In this document: piece after piece, positions 35,035 through 44,474 of the stretch
How the letters are laid out: every line of letters begins with the position of its first letter
How positions within the stretch are numbered: the first letter of the stretch is position 1
DNA from: Paraburkholderia sabiae
GTDB lineage: Bacteria > Pseudomonadota > Gammaproteobacteria > Burkholderiales > Burkholderiaceae
Direction: 5' to 3'
Length of the DNA stretch: 64,000 nt
NCBI RefSeq assembly: GCF_030412785.1
Contig: NZ_CP125297.1
Coordinates: 248,001-312,000, forward strand
Notes under the pieces: generated by a model
What the model saw: the letters and a program-made list of their open reading frames with translations, nothing else
Database searches by the model: none
Told to the model about the DNA's origin: nothing
Translations under genes and position numbers: made by a program

Positions 35035-35208
35035 TCAGTCGAAACTGTCCACCCATGCACCGGCCCATCTAAGCCCAGCCAGCTCGGCCTCATCTTCCGT
35101 GCCGAACTCGCCGAGTACACCCGAAGCTGCGACGACCTGGTTGTCCAGCGTGATCGTGCCGCTGGCCGCGTAGCGTTCATGCGGTGAGCCTTCCTGCTTC
35201 TGGAGAAT
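35035..35208 (-). CDS. small conserved-looking protein with possible ATT start or 5' decay
   Basis: The frame, opened by a stop codon 9 nt before ATT 35208, encodes ILQKQEGSPHERYAASGTIT and continues to GTEDEAELAGLRWAGAWVDS. The ending resembles small Burkholderiales proteins that finish with an AxxWVD motif (DUF6566-like by memory). No ATG, GTG or TTG lies in the frame, but GAGGA sits 7 nt upstream of ATT. It follows the 35253-35600 gene on the same strand. It is either a rare-start gene or one whose start was lost. Confidence 0.4.
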   Translation of the reverse strand: MLQKQEGSPHERYAASGTITLDNQVVAASGVLGEFGTEDEAELAGLRWAGAWVDSFD

Positions 35209-35252
35209 GGCGTTTCCTCAGAGCGTGTACCCGTTGTGCTTTTCGCTTCGCA

Positions 35253-35600
35253 TCAGCGTTCGACCTCAGCCTGTGCATGATGTCCATCGACGCGAAGTAC
35301 ATTGCCCTCAGGTGTCATCTGGCGCGGAATGTCTTCATAACGCGGTTCATGGGCGCGGTGATCGACGGTCGCGACAGATGCTTTCGGACCGGGCGCCGCC
35401 GCGGCAACCCGGTGATGCAACCCGTTGTGCGCAATGCGGACGCCCGCGCGTCGATGCTTCGGTGTCTGGTGAACAGGTCGTCCCGCCGGCATCGCGCCGT
35501 GCGCTTCGGGTGGATTCCACAATTCTACGTAGCGCGCGCCGGCAAACGCGGGCGATCCCATTGCCAGAAAGAACAGGCCGTACCTGATTGTCTTCGTCAT
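35253..35600 (-). CDS. small exported protein
   Basis: A 115-residue protein with a clear signal peptide (MTKTIRYGLFFLAMGSPAFA, cleavage after AFA). The mature part begins GARYVELWNPPEAHG and is rich in H, A, P and R. AGGAGAA lies about 8 nt upstream of ATG 35600. Small exported proteins with the ARYVELWNPPEA start occur in Burkholderiales. Function unknown; the histidine-rich mature part could bind metal. Confidence 0.65.
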   Translation of the reverse strand: MTKTIRYGLFFLAMGSPAFAGARYVELWNPPEAHGAMPAGRPVHQTPKHRRAGVRIAHNGLHHRVAAAAPGPKASVATVDHRAHEPRYEDIPRQMTPEGNVLRVDGHHAQAEVER

Positions 35601-35831
35601 CCGCTTGTTCTCCTGGAGAGGTGCGACGTGACATGCCGGTTTCGAATACTGAGCGACACAGTTGACGCCGATATGCTCGCATCACGCTGTCGATCGGGAA
35701 TACTTGATAACCGGGTCCTATCTTCGCGAGCAGTGCATTTTCGCACGGACGGAACGCGAACCTGCATTTCGCCGGTGCTATGGAATTATTTCGCTAGAAT
35801 GACTGCAGTGACACTTGCATTGATAAACGAA

Positions 35832-36305
35832 ATGAGTTCAAAGCGACGCGGGACAAGTGCTTCCGGACCCCGGAAGCACCTCACGAAGGCAATGTTATTG
35901 CCGACGGCTGAGGCATCTGTGCGCGAACAGTCACTGTCGTCCCATCTTGCCCTCGTTGCCTGCAGGGATGGTCACGGGAACCGTCACCTGTTTAATGAAT
36001 TGATGCGGACCGTGTACGTGGCGTGGTTTCTTCAGCAGGAAGGCTACGGGAAAGAACCCGTCTGGAGCTTCAAGACAGCGGAATGTGCTGTGGAGGCTGC
36101 GCTGGAACTGGCGCACGTGTCGAATGAATGGGTGCTCGCTGAAGACACGGTTTCTGTTTTCGAGCGTCTCCTGGCGTTACACGATTCGCAACTCGCGAGC
36201 GCACCGCTGCACAAGGTCATTCACGCGGAACAACGTCTCCGGCAGTTTCTTGCGGGAACCGCGAGTTCGCCAGTTCCCGACACTGATCAGGCGGGGAAGT
36301 CGTAG
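35832..36305 (+). CDS. plasmid protein of unknown function
   Basis: A soluble 157-residue protein. The basic start MSSKRRGTSASGPRKHLTKA leads to a helical body: LALVACRDGHGNRHLFNELM, RTVYVAWFLQQEGYG and FKTAECAVEAALELAHVSNE. A TAGAAT sequence 32 nt upstream (35795) may be a -10 box. The in-frame open region extends about 650 nt farther left without a ribosome site, so the start at 35832 (or ATG 35799) is preferred. No domain is recognised. It is convergent with the H-NS-like gene. Confidence 0.6.
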   Translation: MSSKRRGTSASGPRKHLTKAMLLPTAEASVREQSLSSHLALVACRDGHGNRHLFNELMRTVYVAWFLQQEGYGKEPVWSFKTAECAVEAALELAHVSNEWVLAEDTVSVFERLLALHDSQLASAPLHKVIHAEQRLRQFLAGTASSPVPDTDQAGKS

Positions 36306-36364
36306 GGGACCGTGTCGGCCCCGTTGTGCCGAACATCCACATGCACTGCGCGGAGGTGTGGCGA

Positions 36365-36700
36365 TCACACTGTGTCGAAAAGGTTGAGCTGGCGCGGATC
36401 GACGATTGCCTGGGCTTGGGTGGTTTGCGTGGCAATTGGCGTCGGTGCGTTCGACGTTGTTTCGATCCGGAAGAACTCAGGACTAACGCCGGCATTTTTC
36501 GCAGCGAGCAGCCAGTCCGGCATGTCGCCGAGTCCGTTCCACTGGTGTCCTCGTGCATCGCGATATAGCGGCGGGTGAGCCTCGTCATGCGCAATCGAAG
36601 CGGCCAATGTATCCGTCGTGATACCAAATTCTTCCATACGACGCCGGATCCAGATAATCAGGCGATCCCTGGCTTCACCGTCGGCGATTTTTCCTCTCAT
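36365..36700 (-). CDS. H-NS-like nucleoid protein
   Basis: A 111-residue protein whose C-terminal part fits the H-NS DNA-binding domain of Burkholderiales: PPLYRDARGHQWNGLGDMPD with WLLAAKNAGVSPEFF. The usual loop motif WSGRG is replaced by WNGLG, so the AT-hook-like minor-groove contact may be altered. The N-terminal 45 residues (RLIIWIRRRMEEFGITTDTL) could provide dimerisation. Plasmid H-NS-like proteins can silence horizontally acquired genes, which fits its position at the edge of the island. No good ribosome site precedes the ATG. Confidence 0.72.
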   Translation of the reverse strand: MRGKIADGEARDRLIIWIRRRMEEFGITTDTLAASIAHDEAHPPLYRDARGHQWNGLGDMPDWLLAAKNAGVSPEFFRIETTSNAPTPIATQTTQAQAIVDPRQLNLFDTV

Positions 36701-36860
36701 AACATTGGATGTCAGACGTGAAGACGCGAAGTATAGCGGTATCCGCGGAATGGTGAACTACGGTTCGGTTGCCTGAAGCGGTCGAACCTTTGGCGCTTGC
36801 GCCACATCTTCTCGGGTTCCTTTGTGCGGCCGGAGAGCGGCACACGTTCGAATAACCTGG

Positions 36861-37061
36861 CTACGGGGCCGGAATAAACAGTTGGTTGATCAGGTCGCTG
36901 ACTATCTCGAAAGTGCGCAGGACGGTTGGATGAAGGAGGCTCGATCCATGAGCGTAAGCGTTCCGGATTTTCGGCAGGCTGTCGATAAAGACACTAATCC
37001 AGTCATAGTCCAAGTCCTCGGGGGAAGGTTTTACGGACGAGTAATCGATCTCCGCAGTTAA
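36861..37061 (-). pseudogene. 3' part of a HEPN-motif gene cut by IS5 insertion
   Basis: Reading the minus strand across the TTAA target site continues the frame of the 38239-38749 fragment. It adds 65 residues: TAEIDYSSVKPSPEDLDYDW, then DSLPKIRNAYAHGSSLLHPT, ending LINQLFIPAP and a stop at 36861. RNAYAH fits the R-x4-H catalytic motif of HEPN ribonucleases. This fragment no longer has a start of its own. Confidence 0.75.
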
Positions 37062-38238
37062 GGAAGATCTGCAGAAGTCGTTTTCGGCGCGATCTTCTTT
37101 CGCATCAGTCGCAGCCTGACCGCGGATGGTGCTTTGGGGTGAAGAGCGCCTGGTATTACCGCCTGTCCAAGGCTACGGCGGCGAAACCTGTGGCCACACC
37201 GATCTGATTTCAAGATTTCCGTAAGGCTCTGCGCGCCATCCATAAGTTGCTCAAGGCAAACAACGTGGTGATCTGGGCGGTATTTTTCATCAAACCACGA
37301 TAGCGGGTCTTCGCATAACCGAACTGCCTCTTGATGACGCGAAACGGGTGCTCGACCTTGGCTCGAATTCCAGCCTTCAGCCGTTCGATCTCATCGTATA
37401 TCGCATCCAGAGGATCACTTCGATCCAGCATTCGTCGCTTGCCCGGTCTCATCGCTACATGCCAACGCGCTGCGTGAGCCTCACAATGCTTTTCGATCCC
37501 CTGATACCCGGCGTCGGCGTAGACATCCGTTTCCTCGCCATGCAGCAACGCCTGGGCAACGGTGATGTCGTGCACATTGGCCGCCGTTCCAATGACGGTA
37601 TGAACGAGCCCGGAGTCTGCGTCCACGCCGATATGGGATTTCATTCCAAAGTACCAGTTGCCGGCTTTCTGTGTCGAGTGCATTTCTGGATCACGGGTGC
37701 CGGAACCGTTCTTTGTGGAACTGGGCGCGGCAATCAAAGTGGCGTCCACTGCCGATCCAGCCTTTAGCGTCAAGCCTCTCTCCGTCAGGATCTCATTGAC
37801 CAGTGCGAGCATTTTCGCCGCCAGACCATGCGTTTCAAGCAGATGCCGAAACCGCAGAATCTGCTTTCATCCGGCAAACGCGCCATGCCGTCGTCAAGGC
37901 TTGCGAACTGGCGATACAGCGGCACGTCGTACAGCGCTTCTTCCATTGCAGGGTCGGACAGAGAAAACCACTGCTGAATAAAATGAATCCGCAGCATCGT
38001 CACGATCGGGAACGGCGGTCGACCCGTTTTACCCTTGGGATAGTGCGGCTCAATCAGCGCAATCAGCCTTGGCCACGGCACAACACGGTCCATCTCATTC
38101 AGGAACTCCCGCTTGCGCGTTCGCTTTGTCGTCAAATCCAGACCAAGACCGAGTTGCGTCATTGACTCTCTCCAGAACATCCCTGCTACCCAGGATAGTT
38201 CACCTGCCTGTCAACGCCAGGACTTTTGCAGACCCTCC
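37062..38238 (-). mobile_element. IS5-family insertion sequence
   Basis: A 1177-bp element with ends GGAAGATCTGCAGAAGTC (left) and GGAGGGTCTGCAAAAGTC (reverse complement of the right end), imperfect inverted repeats of about 18 bp. A 4-bp target duplication TTAA lies at 37058-37061 and 38239-38242, typical of IS5. It carries one transposase gene on the minus strand, broken by a frameshift. It interrupts a HEPN-motif gene. Confidence 0.92.
37210..38162 (-). pseudogene. IS5 transposase with a frameshift
   Basis: N-terminal part from MTQLGLGLDLTTKRTRKREF with GKTGRPPFPIVTMLRIHFIQ and ARLPDES. The frame is then lost at about 37859 and resumes in another frame at MLALVNEILTERGLTLKAGS. The DDE core follows: SAVDATLIAAPSS, DVYADAGYQGIEK and the C-terminal E region HPFRVIKRQFGYAKTRYRGL. 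Deletion of one base after GAAAGCA explains it. Programmed frameshifting occurs in some IS5 subgroups, but this position inside the conserved LPDESTILRF block points to a mutation. Confidence 0.85.
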
Positions 38239-38749
38239 TTAACGTTCCGGAACGTTGCATCTGGTCAACCATCTGGAGTTCAGCTCGGCTCCTCGCGCGC
38301 TGGAGCGCCCACTCTATCCGCTTCGTGAAGCGGGCATTTGATATCAGTCTGTGAGCCAACGCCTCATTAAGCCAACCGCTTAGCCCGTTTGGCCGGCGTT
38401 TTCCCTTCGAGGGAAATTGTGTGACTTCTCCTTCAAGCCGTTCTCGCAACGCGAATTCCAGTGAAGCTAGCGCCTGCTGCTCAGCCACAGCGTGAAATCG
38501 ATAGACAAACCAAGCGTATGCATAGAGATTTTTCGCGGTTTCAAAATGTACTCTTACAGCCTCGGGTACCTCGGTGCGAAGGGTAAAGCGCGCAACATCC
38601 TCAAGTTGGTCGAGAGCCGTTGTAGGTCGAGCATTACCCACGACGCTGTCGAACCGGATGAACCCCAAATTTCTGGGGTCCGGCTCACACAAGGTGTCAA
38701 TCGTCCGCAACGATTCGCTCGGGTGGATGGTACGAGGGCTTTGGTCCAT
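38239..38749 (-). pseudogene. 5' part of a HEPN-motif gene cut by IS5 insertion
   Basis: The 170-residue fragment starts MDQSPRTIHPSESLRTIDTL. It contains a helical stretch (AKNLYAYAWFVYRFHAVAEQ) and ends MQRSGTL at the TTAA duplication. With the 3' fragment the intact gene would encode about 235 residues, all-helical, ending in the HEPN motif RNAYAH. The open frame runs 17 residues into the element. The intact ancestor was probably an RNase-type toxin or effector; its position beside a nuclease/ATPase island fits, but the role is inferred. Confidence 0.75.
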
Positions 38750-39275
38750 CAAATCTTTCTCACAGGTGGTGTGGGCGTCGCCGGGCACCGGTGCTTCGGG
38801 CCGCAATAATAGCGGATCAGTATGCTCGGGACTTCGTTAATCAGAAATGCTAGCGGGCGCGGAAGAAGTTGCATGGGTCGGTCGCTGAACTTCATTGCCG
38901 AATTCGGACCTTTCGAACATGGCCCTTCGCGGCCGAGCCTAGATTTGCATAGCGATCGCCGCACGGGCACTCTCGAAAAGCCGTATCAGGTTCTGTTCGT
39001 TACTGATCGCCTTCCAAATGAAATGGCGACCTGTTCATCGCTGTATCGAAAGAAAATCGTCTCGCCAGCCGGTATCCCGGAGCTCCAACCGGCAAAACCC
39101 GGCAGTGTGCGCTGCCACGCGCAGAATTCTGGTAAATTTGCCAAACTTCCACTGGACCAAAAATCTATTCTCGGCTAAAGAAGACCATTCGAACCGGCTG
39201 AGTTTTCAAAGAGACCAGAGTTAAAAGGTATCAAAGAAGAGAGCGTCGGGAAACCGGCGGACAGGGGGCACACAG
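38750..39275. other. upstream region of the helicase-nuclease gene
   Basis: 525 nt without a convincing gene. One open frame (38822-39178) has no ribosome site or known motif. The last 100 nt are A-rich and purine-rich and probably carry the promoter and leader of the large gene, but I find no strong -35/-10 pair. Confidence 0.45.
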
Positions 39276-42200
39276 ATGGCTAACGTGGCAAGCGACGAGA
39301 CGGCGACCGACGTATCAGATCGGACAGCCTTGATCCGGCTGTTCAACGACACTCGCAAGCGATTGGTCGAGACCGGCACCCGAAACCGTCTGGTGCACGT
39401 CAACCGTGCGAACACACGTGGGAACGTCGTGAACATCGTCAACGAGCGATCGGACGACGTCCATGCAATCCTTTCGAGTCGAAAGGTTATGCGCTTTCTG
39501 GCTATCGGCCATGATCGCGACGATTCCAGCGACGCGATACATTTAGCCGACGCCGGCTCGCAAGAGTTCGAGGCCGATCGCTACACGGATGCGCAGCTCG
39601 AGACCCGCATGGGTCCCGATGCCCTGCAGAAAAGACTTCTCAAGATCGCTCATGAAGCGCAGACGGCGGAGGAGGAGTCGGGCGTAAACATTCTCTATCT
39701 GGCGCTCGGCTTCCTCACCTGGTTTGAGGACAAATCTTCGGCCGTAGCGCGCGCAGCACCGCTGGTGCTTTTGCCGGTTGAACTCGTTCGCAACCAGCGC
39801 ACTTCAACCTTTGATGTCCGGATTCGGGACGAAGACGTCCTTACGAACCTGCCGCTGCAGCAACGGTTGAAGGACGATTTCGGCATCGCGTTGCCCGACA
39901 TCGAGGTAGAGGAAGGTTGGAAGCCCTCAACCTATTTTGAGCAGGTCGCGGAGGTAGTGAATGGCCGCGCCCGTTGGGAGGTCGAGAGCGATGCCATGCA
40001 GCTCGGTTTCTTTTCGTTCTCGAAACTGCTCATGTATCGCGACCTCGCTATCGATGCGTGGCCCGACGGGGCGATTGCGGAGCACGCGCTCACGCGCGGA
40101 CTGCTGTTCGAAGGCTTCGAGTCTGAAGTTCCGCTCTTTGGTCCCGAGGTCAGGCTCGACGACGTGCTGCCACCCGAAAAATTGTTCCACGTCGTCGATG
40201 CTGACGCATCGCAGGCACGTGTCATCGAGGAAGTGAGGTCAGGTCGTAACCTTGTCGTTCAGGGCCCTCCTGGAACGGGCAAGTCGCAAACGATTACCAA
40301 CATTATTGCGGCGGCAGCCAAGGAGGGAAAGCGCGTCCTCTTCATAGCCGAGAAGATGGCGGCTCTCTCCGTTGTGCATGATCGTCTCGTGAAGGTCGGT
40401 CTTCGGGATATCTGCCTGGAGCTTCACTCGCGAAGCGCGAACAGGAAAGCGGTGCTTGCGGAACTCGCCCGCACTATCGGAGCTGCCGCTGCCGTCCCCG
40501 TTCAAGCCGGTGCACCGGTCGCTCTCACTGAGGCACGCGACAAATTAAACCTGCTTGCAGAGGCTCTGCACAGTCCGATTGGAAGCACGGGGGAGACAGC
40601 CTTCTCGGTGTTGAGCGTGCAGGTTCATTACATCGGCTCGGGCGCGCCAGCTCCTACCATCTCTGCCGACGACCTTGTGCAGATGACGCGGGAGCAGGAG
40701 CGACAACTGCTCGAGACCGTTGCCCGCTATGGCGAAGTGCTCAGGGAGGAGGGCGACGCAAACAGGCATCCATTCGCTGGAACCCAAAACCTTGATCTCC
40801 AGCCACTCGACCTCACCCGACTGGCCAGGCTTATCGAGACCGCGCATGCCGCGGTGCTACTGCTAGAAGATGCAGTGAGAACTTCTGCGGGCGCATTGAG
40901 CGTTACTGTGCCAGTGACTATCTCGTCGGCAGGAACCATCGCAGACGTTCTTGACCGCCTGGAAGGTCTGCCGGCAGGATCTGCCAACACCGCGCGCGCG
41001 TTCCTTTCAGCGTCCGATTTACCGCGACTCAAGAAAGCGATCGAGGCCGGAGTTGCGTGGCGGTCAGAGCAAGACGCCGCCGATGAGACATTCGTTGAGG
41101 CGGCATTCGCTGCGAAGACGGCCACGTTGCGCGGACCATTGGTGGCTGGCACGCGCTCCTTCTTCGCGCGATTGGGCGGTGGCTACCGCGCCGCGTCCCG
41201 TGACCTGGCGGGCATGCTGCGCGGCCCACTTCCAAAGACAGCCGACAAACGCGTCGAACTGGTGGATCGACTCGATAGAGTCCAATCCCGCAAGGCGCGC
41301 TGGGAGGATGACAAAGACTATTGCCTTCGCGTTATGGGAGACGCTTGGCACGGAGAGCGGACTGACATGGGCGCCTTGCTCACAATCGCGGGGTGGTGTG
41401 AGCGAGCAGGCGATGCCGCACTAAACTGCTCGCCAGATACGCTGTTGGCGCTCGCCCAGCAGCCGGATGTGGTTGCGAAGATGCGACGCGCGCTTCGTGA
41501 TGCCGCGCCGAAGGTCGTCCGAGACCTGGATGAGGTCGTTCGTGTTTTGAAGCTGGATCCCAATGTGTTCGGCGAATCGAGCATGGAGAAAGTCGAGCTC
41601 GGCGAGATGGCGGCTCGCCTCGACGCGATGGCGTCGTCTACCGACCGCTATTCGGCATGGACTAATCTGACACGCCTGCACCAGCGGCTGGCGTCGACGG
41701 GTTTGACGGACCTTGCGCAACGAATGCGAACAGGTGAATTCGATCCTGCGGCGGCGGCTGTGGAACTCCGGTTCGCGCGCGCCGAGCGCCTTTGGCGCGT
41801 CGCGTTGGATTCGTCCCCCGTGCTACCCGATATGGGGCTGGAAAAGCGTCATGAACTTGTCGAGACGTTCGCATTGCTCGAACGCAAGCGCTTGTCGGAG
41901 AATGTGACCACCATCCTGTCCGGACACCTGCAGCAGGTCCCGCAGGGAGCCATGGGCGAAATGAAGGTGATCCGCGGCGAGATTGGCAAGAAGCGAGGGC
42001 ACATCGCTGTTCGCAAGCTGTTTTCGACGGCCGGCACGGCCGTGCAGCGGATCAAGCCCGTCCTGCTCATGAGCCCGATCTCGGTGGCCCAGTACCTCCC
42101 GCCTGGAGCACTGACCTTCGATCTGCTTGTGATCGACGAGGCGTCGCAGGTGCGTCCAGAGGATGCGCTGGGTGCGATCGCGCGTGCCAGACAGATTGTA

Positions 42201-43985
42201 GTGGTCGGTGACCAGAAGCAATTGCCACCGTCTTCCTTCTTTGACCGCCTTCTCGACGACGAGGCCGACGACGACGCCGATGAAGAAGCAGAGGCGGACC
42301 TGCTGGGTGGTGCGGCCAAGGTCGGCTCGATGGAAAGCATCCTTAGCCTTTGCGAGGCGCGGGGCATTGGTTCGCGCATGCTTCAGTGGCACTACCGGTC
42401 GCGAGATCCTTCGCTGATCCGGATGTCGAACCGCGAATTTTACGATGACGGCCTCATCTTGCCACCGTCACCACTGCAGAATGACCCAGCGTTCGGCCTA
42501 TGCTTCACTCGCGTCGATGGTGTTTACGACAAGGGCGGTAAGCGCGATAACCGGAAAGAGGGCGAAGCGATCGTGGGTCGCGTGGCGCAGCACGCACGTA
42601 TGCACCCAGAGCTTTCGCTTGGCATCGTCACGTTCTCTTCGACACAGAAAAATCTGATCACAGAGCTTTTGGAACTCGCACGCCGCAGCGATGCAGCTCT
42701 CGACGCATTTCTTCGCGAAGGGCAAGCCGAGGACGTGTTTGTCAAAAACATCGAAAACGTGCAGGGGGATGAGCGCGACGTAATCCTGGTCAGCGTCTGC
42801 TATGGTCCCGCCACACCCGGCGGCAGACTTGCCAGCATGACCTTCGGGCCGGTGAACATGGAAGGTGGCGAGCGTCGTCTCAACGTGCTCTTTACACGCG
42901 CACGCGTGCGCTGCGAGGTGTTTGCGTCGTTCGATCCAGGCGATATCGATCCCAGCCGGGTAAGTCGCGAGGGCGCCCGCATCCTGAAGCGTTTCCTGGA
43001 GTTCGCGAAAAACGGCAATATGGACGACTCCAGGCCTACTGGTGAAATGGCCGACACGCCGTTCGAGGAGGATGTCGCTAACGTCATTCGCAGCTTCGGC
43101 TATCTGGCGGACCCGCAGGTCGGATCGGCGGGCTTCCGGATCGACATGGGGGTTCGGCATCCGGAGCGCCCCGGCACGTACGTTCTGGCAGTCGAATGTG
43201 ACGGCGCGACCTATCACAGCGCACTGTGGGCGCGAGAGCGTGATCACCTGAGGCAGGACGTCCTCGAGCATCTCGGCTGGCGCTTCCATCGCATCTGGAG
43301 CACCGACTGGTTTTACAACCGACGGGCGGAGACAGAGCGGCTAAGAGTTGCTCTTGCCTCTGCGCGCGAGGCCGCAGAAGCTGGCGTTCGTATCGAAGGC
43401 GCCAACCGGCCTCGGCCGGTTTCGATCCCGGTCGTCGAAGCGGCGACTACTTCTTTCGAGGTCCCTGATGCTGTCACGAGGCAGATGCCCGCTTACCAGC
43501 GCGCACATTTTCCTGTGAGCACCCGGCAGGAACCCCACGAGGTCCCCACGTCAATACTGGCCGATCTGGCCAAGCGAATCGTGGCAGCCGAGGGGCCCAT
43601 CAATGTTGAGGAGGCTGCACGGCGCCTCGCGGCGTGCTTCGGGAAGGAGAAGGCTGGCTCGCGCATTCTGACCGCGACGCGCGCCGCGTTGCTTCAGGCA
43701 CAGTCGGGCGACCGTGATCTCCTCTGCGACGAAGAATTCTGGTTCATACGCGAGCACCTGGACGCGGTGCCGGTCAGGGACCGGTCCGCCGAGAGCGGAG
43801 CGACACTGAAGTCTACGAACATTTCGATGCTCGAGATCAAGGCTGCGCTGAAAATTGCCCGAGATGACAATGCAGGCGGCACCGACGCAGATCTGGTTCG
43901 CACGGCAGCAAGACTGCTCGGCTTCCGTCGTGTCGGTCCTGACTTGCAGGCTCGTCTTGCGGCCGGGCTATCGGCAATCCATTGA
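39276..43985 (+). CDS. COG1112-type helicase fused to a Vsr/MTES-like nuclease (DUF4011/DUF3320 architecture)
   Basis: A 1569-residue multidomain protein. The N-terminus has the DUF4011-like signature RLFNDTRKRLVETGTRNRLV (about 21-40). The SF1 helicase core has Walker A GPPGTGKSQTI (about 330), Walker B VIDEASQVRPED (about 952), VVGDQKQLPPSSF, ENVQGDERDVILVS and LNVLFTRAR. A long helical insertion lies between Walker A and B. Near the C-terminus a REase_MTES_1575/Vsr-like nuclease follows (FRIDMGVRHP about 1288, AVECDGATYHS about 1306, HRIWSTDWF). A DUF3320-like helical end comes last. COG1112 helicases are core components of several antiphage systems. All motifs look intact, so it is probably a DNA- or RNA-targeting defence effector. 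Confidence 0.9.
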   Translation: MANVASDETATDVSDRTALIRLFNDTRKRLVETGTRNRLVHVNRANTRGNVVNIVNERSDDVHAILSSRKVMRFLAIGHDRDDSSDAIHLADAGSQEFEADRYTDAQLETRMGPDALQKRLLKIAHEAQTAEEESGVNILYLALGFLTWFEDKSSAVARAAPLVLLPVELVRNQRTSTFDVRIRDEDVLTNLPLQQRLKDDFGIALPDIEVEEGWKPSTYFEQVAEVVNGRARWEVESDAMQLGFFSFSKLLMYRDLAIDAWPDGAIAEHALTRGLLFEGFESEVPLFGPEVRLDDVLPPEKLFHVVDADASQARVIEEVRSGRNLVVQGPPGTGKSQTITNIIAAAAKEGKRVLFIAEKMAALSVVHDRLVKVGLRDICLELHSRSANRKAVLAELARTIGAAAAVPVQAGAPVALTEARDKLNLLAEALHSPIGSTGETAFSVLSVQVHYIGSGAPAPTISADDLVQMTREQERQLLETVARYGEVLREEGDANRHPFAGTQNLDLQPLDLTRLARLIETAHAAVLLLEDAVRTSAGALSVTVPVTISSAGTIADVLDRLEGLPAGSANTARAFLSASDLPRLKKAIEAGVAWRSEQDAADETFVEAAFAAKTATLRGPLVAGTRSFFARLGGGYRAASRDLAGMLRGPLPKTADKRVELVDRLDRVQSRKARWEDDKDYCLRVMGDAWHGERTDMGALLTIAGWCERAGDAALNCSPDTLLALAQQPDVVAKMRRALRDAAPKVVRDLDEVVRVLKLDPNVFGESSMEKVELGEMAARLDAMASSTDRYSAWTNLTRLHQRLASTGLTDLAQRMRTGEFDPAAAAVELRFARAERLWRVALDSSPVLPDMGLEKRHELVETFALLERKRLSENVTTILSGHLQQVPQGAMGEMKVIRGEIGKKRGHIAVRKLFSTAGTAVQRIKPVLLMSPISVAQYLPPGALTFDLLVIDEASQVRPEDALGAIARARQIVVVGDQKQLPPSSFFDRLLDDEADDDADEEAEADLLGGAAKVGSMESILSLCEARGIGSRMLQWHYRSRDPSLIRMSNREFYDDGLILPPSPLQNDPAFGLCFTRVDGVYDKGGKRDNRKEGEAIVGRVAQHARMHPELSLGIVTFSSTQKNLITELLELARRSDAALDAFLREGQAEDVFVKNIENVQGDERDVILVSVCYGPATPGGRLASMTFGPVNMEGGERRLNVLFTRARVRCEVFASFDPGDIDPSRVSREGARILKRFLEFAKNGNMDDSRPTGEMADTPFEEDVANVIRSFGYLADPQVGSAGFRIDMGVRHPERPGTYVLAVECDGATYHSALWARERDHLRQDVLEHLGWRFHRIWSTDWFYNRRAETERLRVALASAREAAEAGVRIEGANRPRPVSIPVVEAATTSFEVPDAVTRQMPAYQRAHFPVSTRQEPHEVPTSILADLAKRIVAAEGPINVEEAARRLAACFGKEKAGSRILTATRAALLQAQSGDRDLLCDEEFWFIREHLDAVPVRDRSAESGATLKSTNISMLEIKAALKIARDDNAGGTDADLVRTAARLLGFRRVGPDLQARLAAGLSAIH

Positions 43986-44336
43986 GCACCGACGGACAAT
44001 ATATTTCAAGAGCAAGGGTGGACAAGCCCGGTCAAAGGCGGCGCGCCAGAATGGCTGACGTAGACGCGCGCCGATCGATCACCGACCGAAGAGAATCAGA
44101 TGTACTTTGGTCGAATGTGTCTGGGTAGACGCTCGAATGTGACGAAGGCTACCGCCTTTTGACGAGACATTGCTGCCCGGAAGTGTACGTTTGCAAGCGA
44201 TCGCGTCGCCCAGCACGGCGCCATACTGTCAGTACACGAGACCAGATCCCACGTCCTCGATGCAGCCGTATATTGGAACCAAACGTGGAATGCTTAAGTC
44301 CGGGATCAAAGATACGCACGAAAAGGGGGAATCAAT
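43986..44336. other. gene-free stretch after the helicase gene
   Basis: 350 nt with only short overlapping frames lacking ribosome sites. I see no terminator with a U-run. Confidence 0.4.
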
Positions 44337-44474
44337 ATGGCACGACGCCGATATCAACGAAAGAGCCATTTGGCTGCTGCAATCAATAATTCGAGTCCCG
44401 GGTGGCAGATATTCTGGGCGGTAGTTGTTGTTGTAGCGTTTTTGTTTGCGATGGTGATGGCTTTTTCACGCTGA
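44337..44474 (+). CDS. 45-residue single-span membrane protein
   Basis: MARRRYQRKSHLAAAINNSS, then a hydrophobic helix (IFWAVVVVVAFLFAMVMA, about 25-43) and a short end FSR. AAAGGGGG lies about 8 nt before ATG 44337. The basic N-terminus followed by one helix suggests an inner-membrane protein with a cytoplasmic N-terminus. It lies between the helicase-nuclease and DUF2130 genes on the same strand, so it may be a membrane component of that system. No homology is claimed. Confidence 0.6.
   Translation: MARRRYQRKSHLAAAINNSSPGWQIFWAVVVVVAFLFAMVMAFSR

Noticed and set aside
35184..35831. Long 5' extension of the 35832 gene
   Set aside because: It runs opposite the exported-protein gene and lacks a ribosome site; the gene likely starts at 35832 or 35799.
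36822..37061. Plus-strand 79-residue open frame
   Set aside because: It is the opposite-strand shadow of the HEPN-gene 3' fragment, which continues the split gene.
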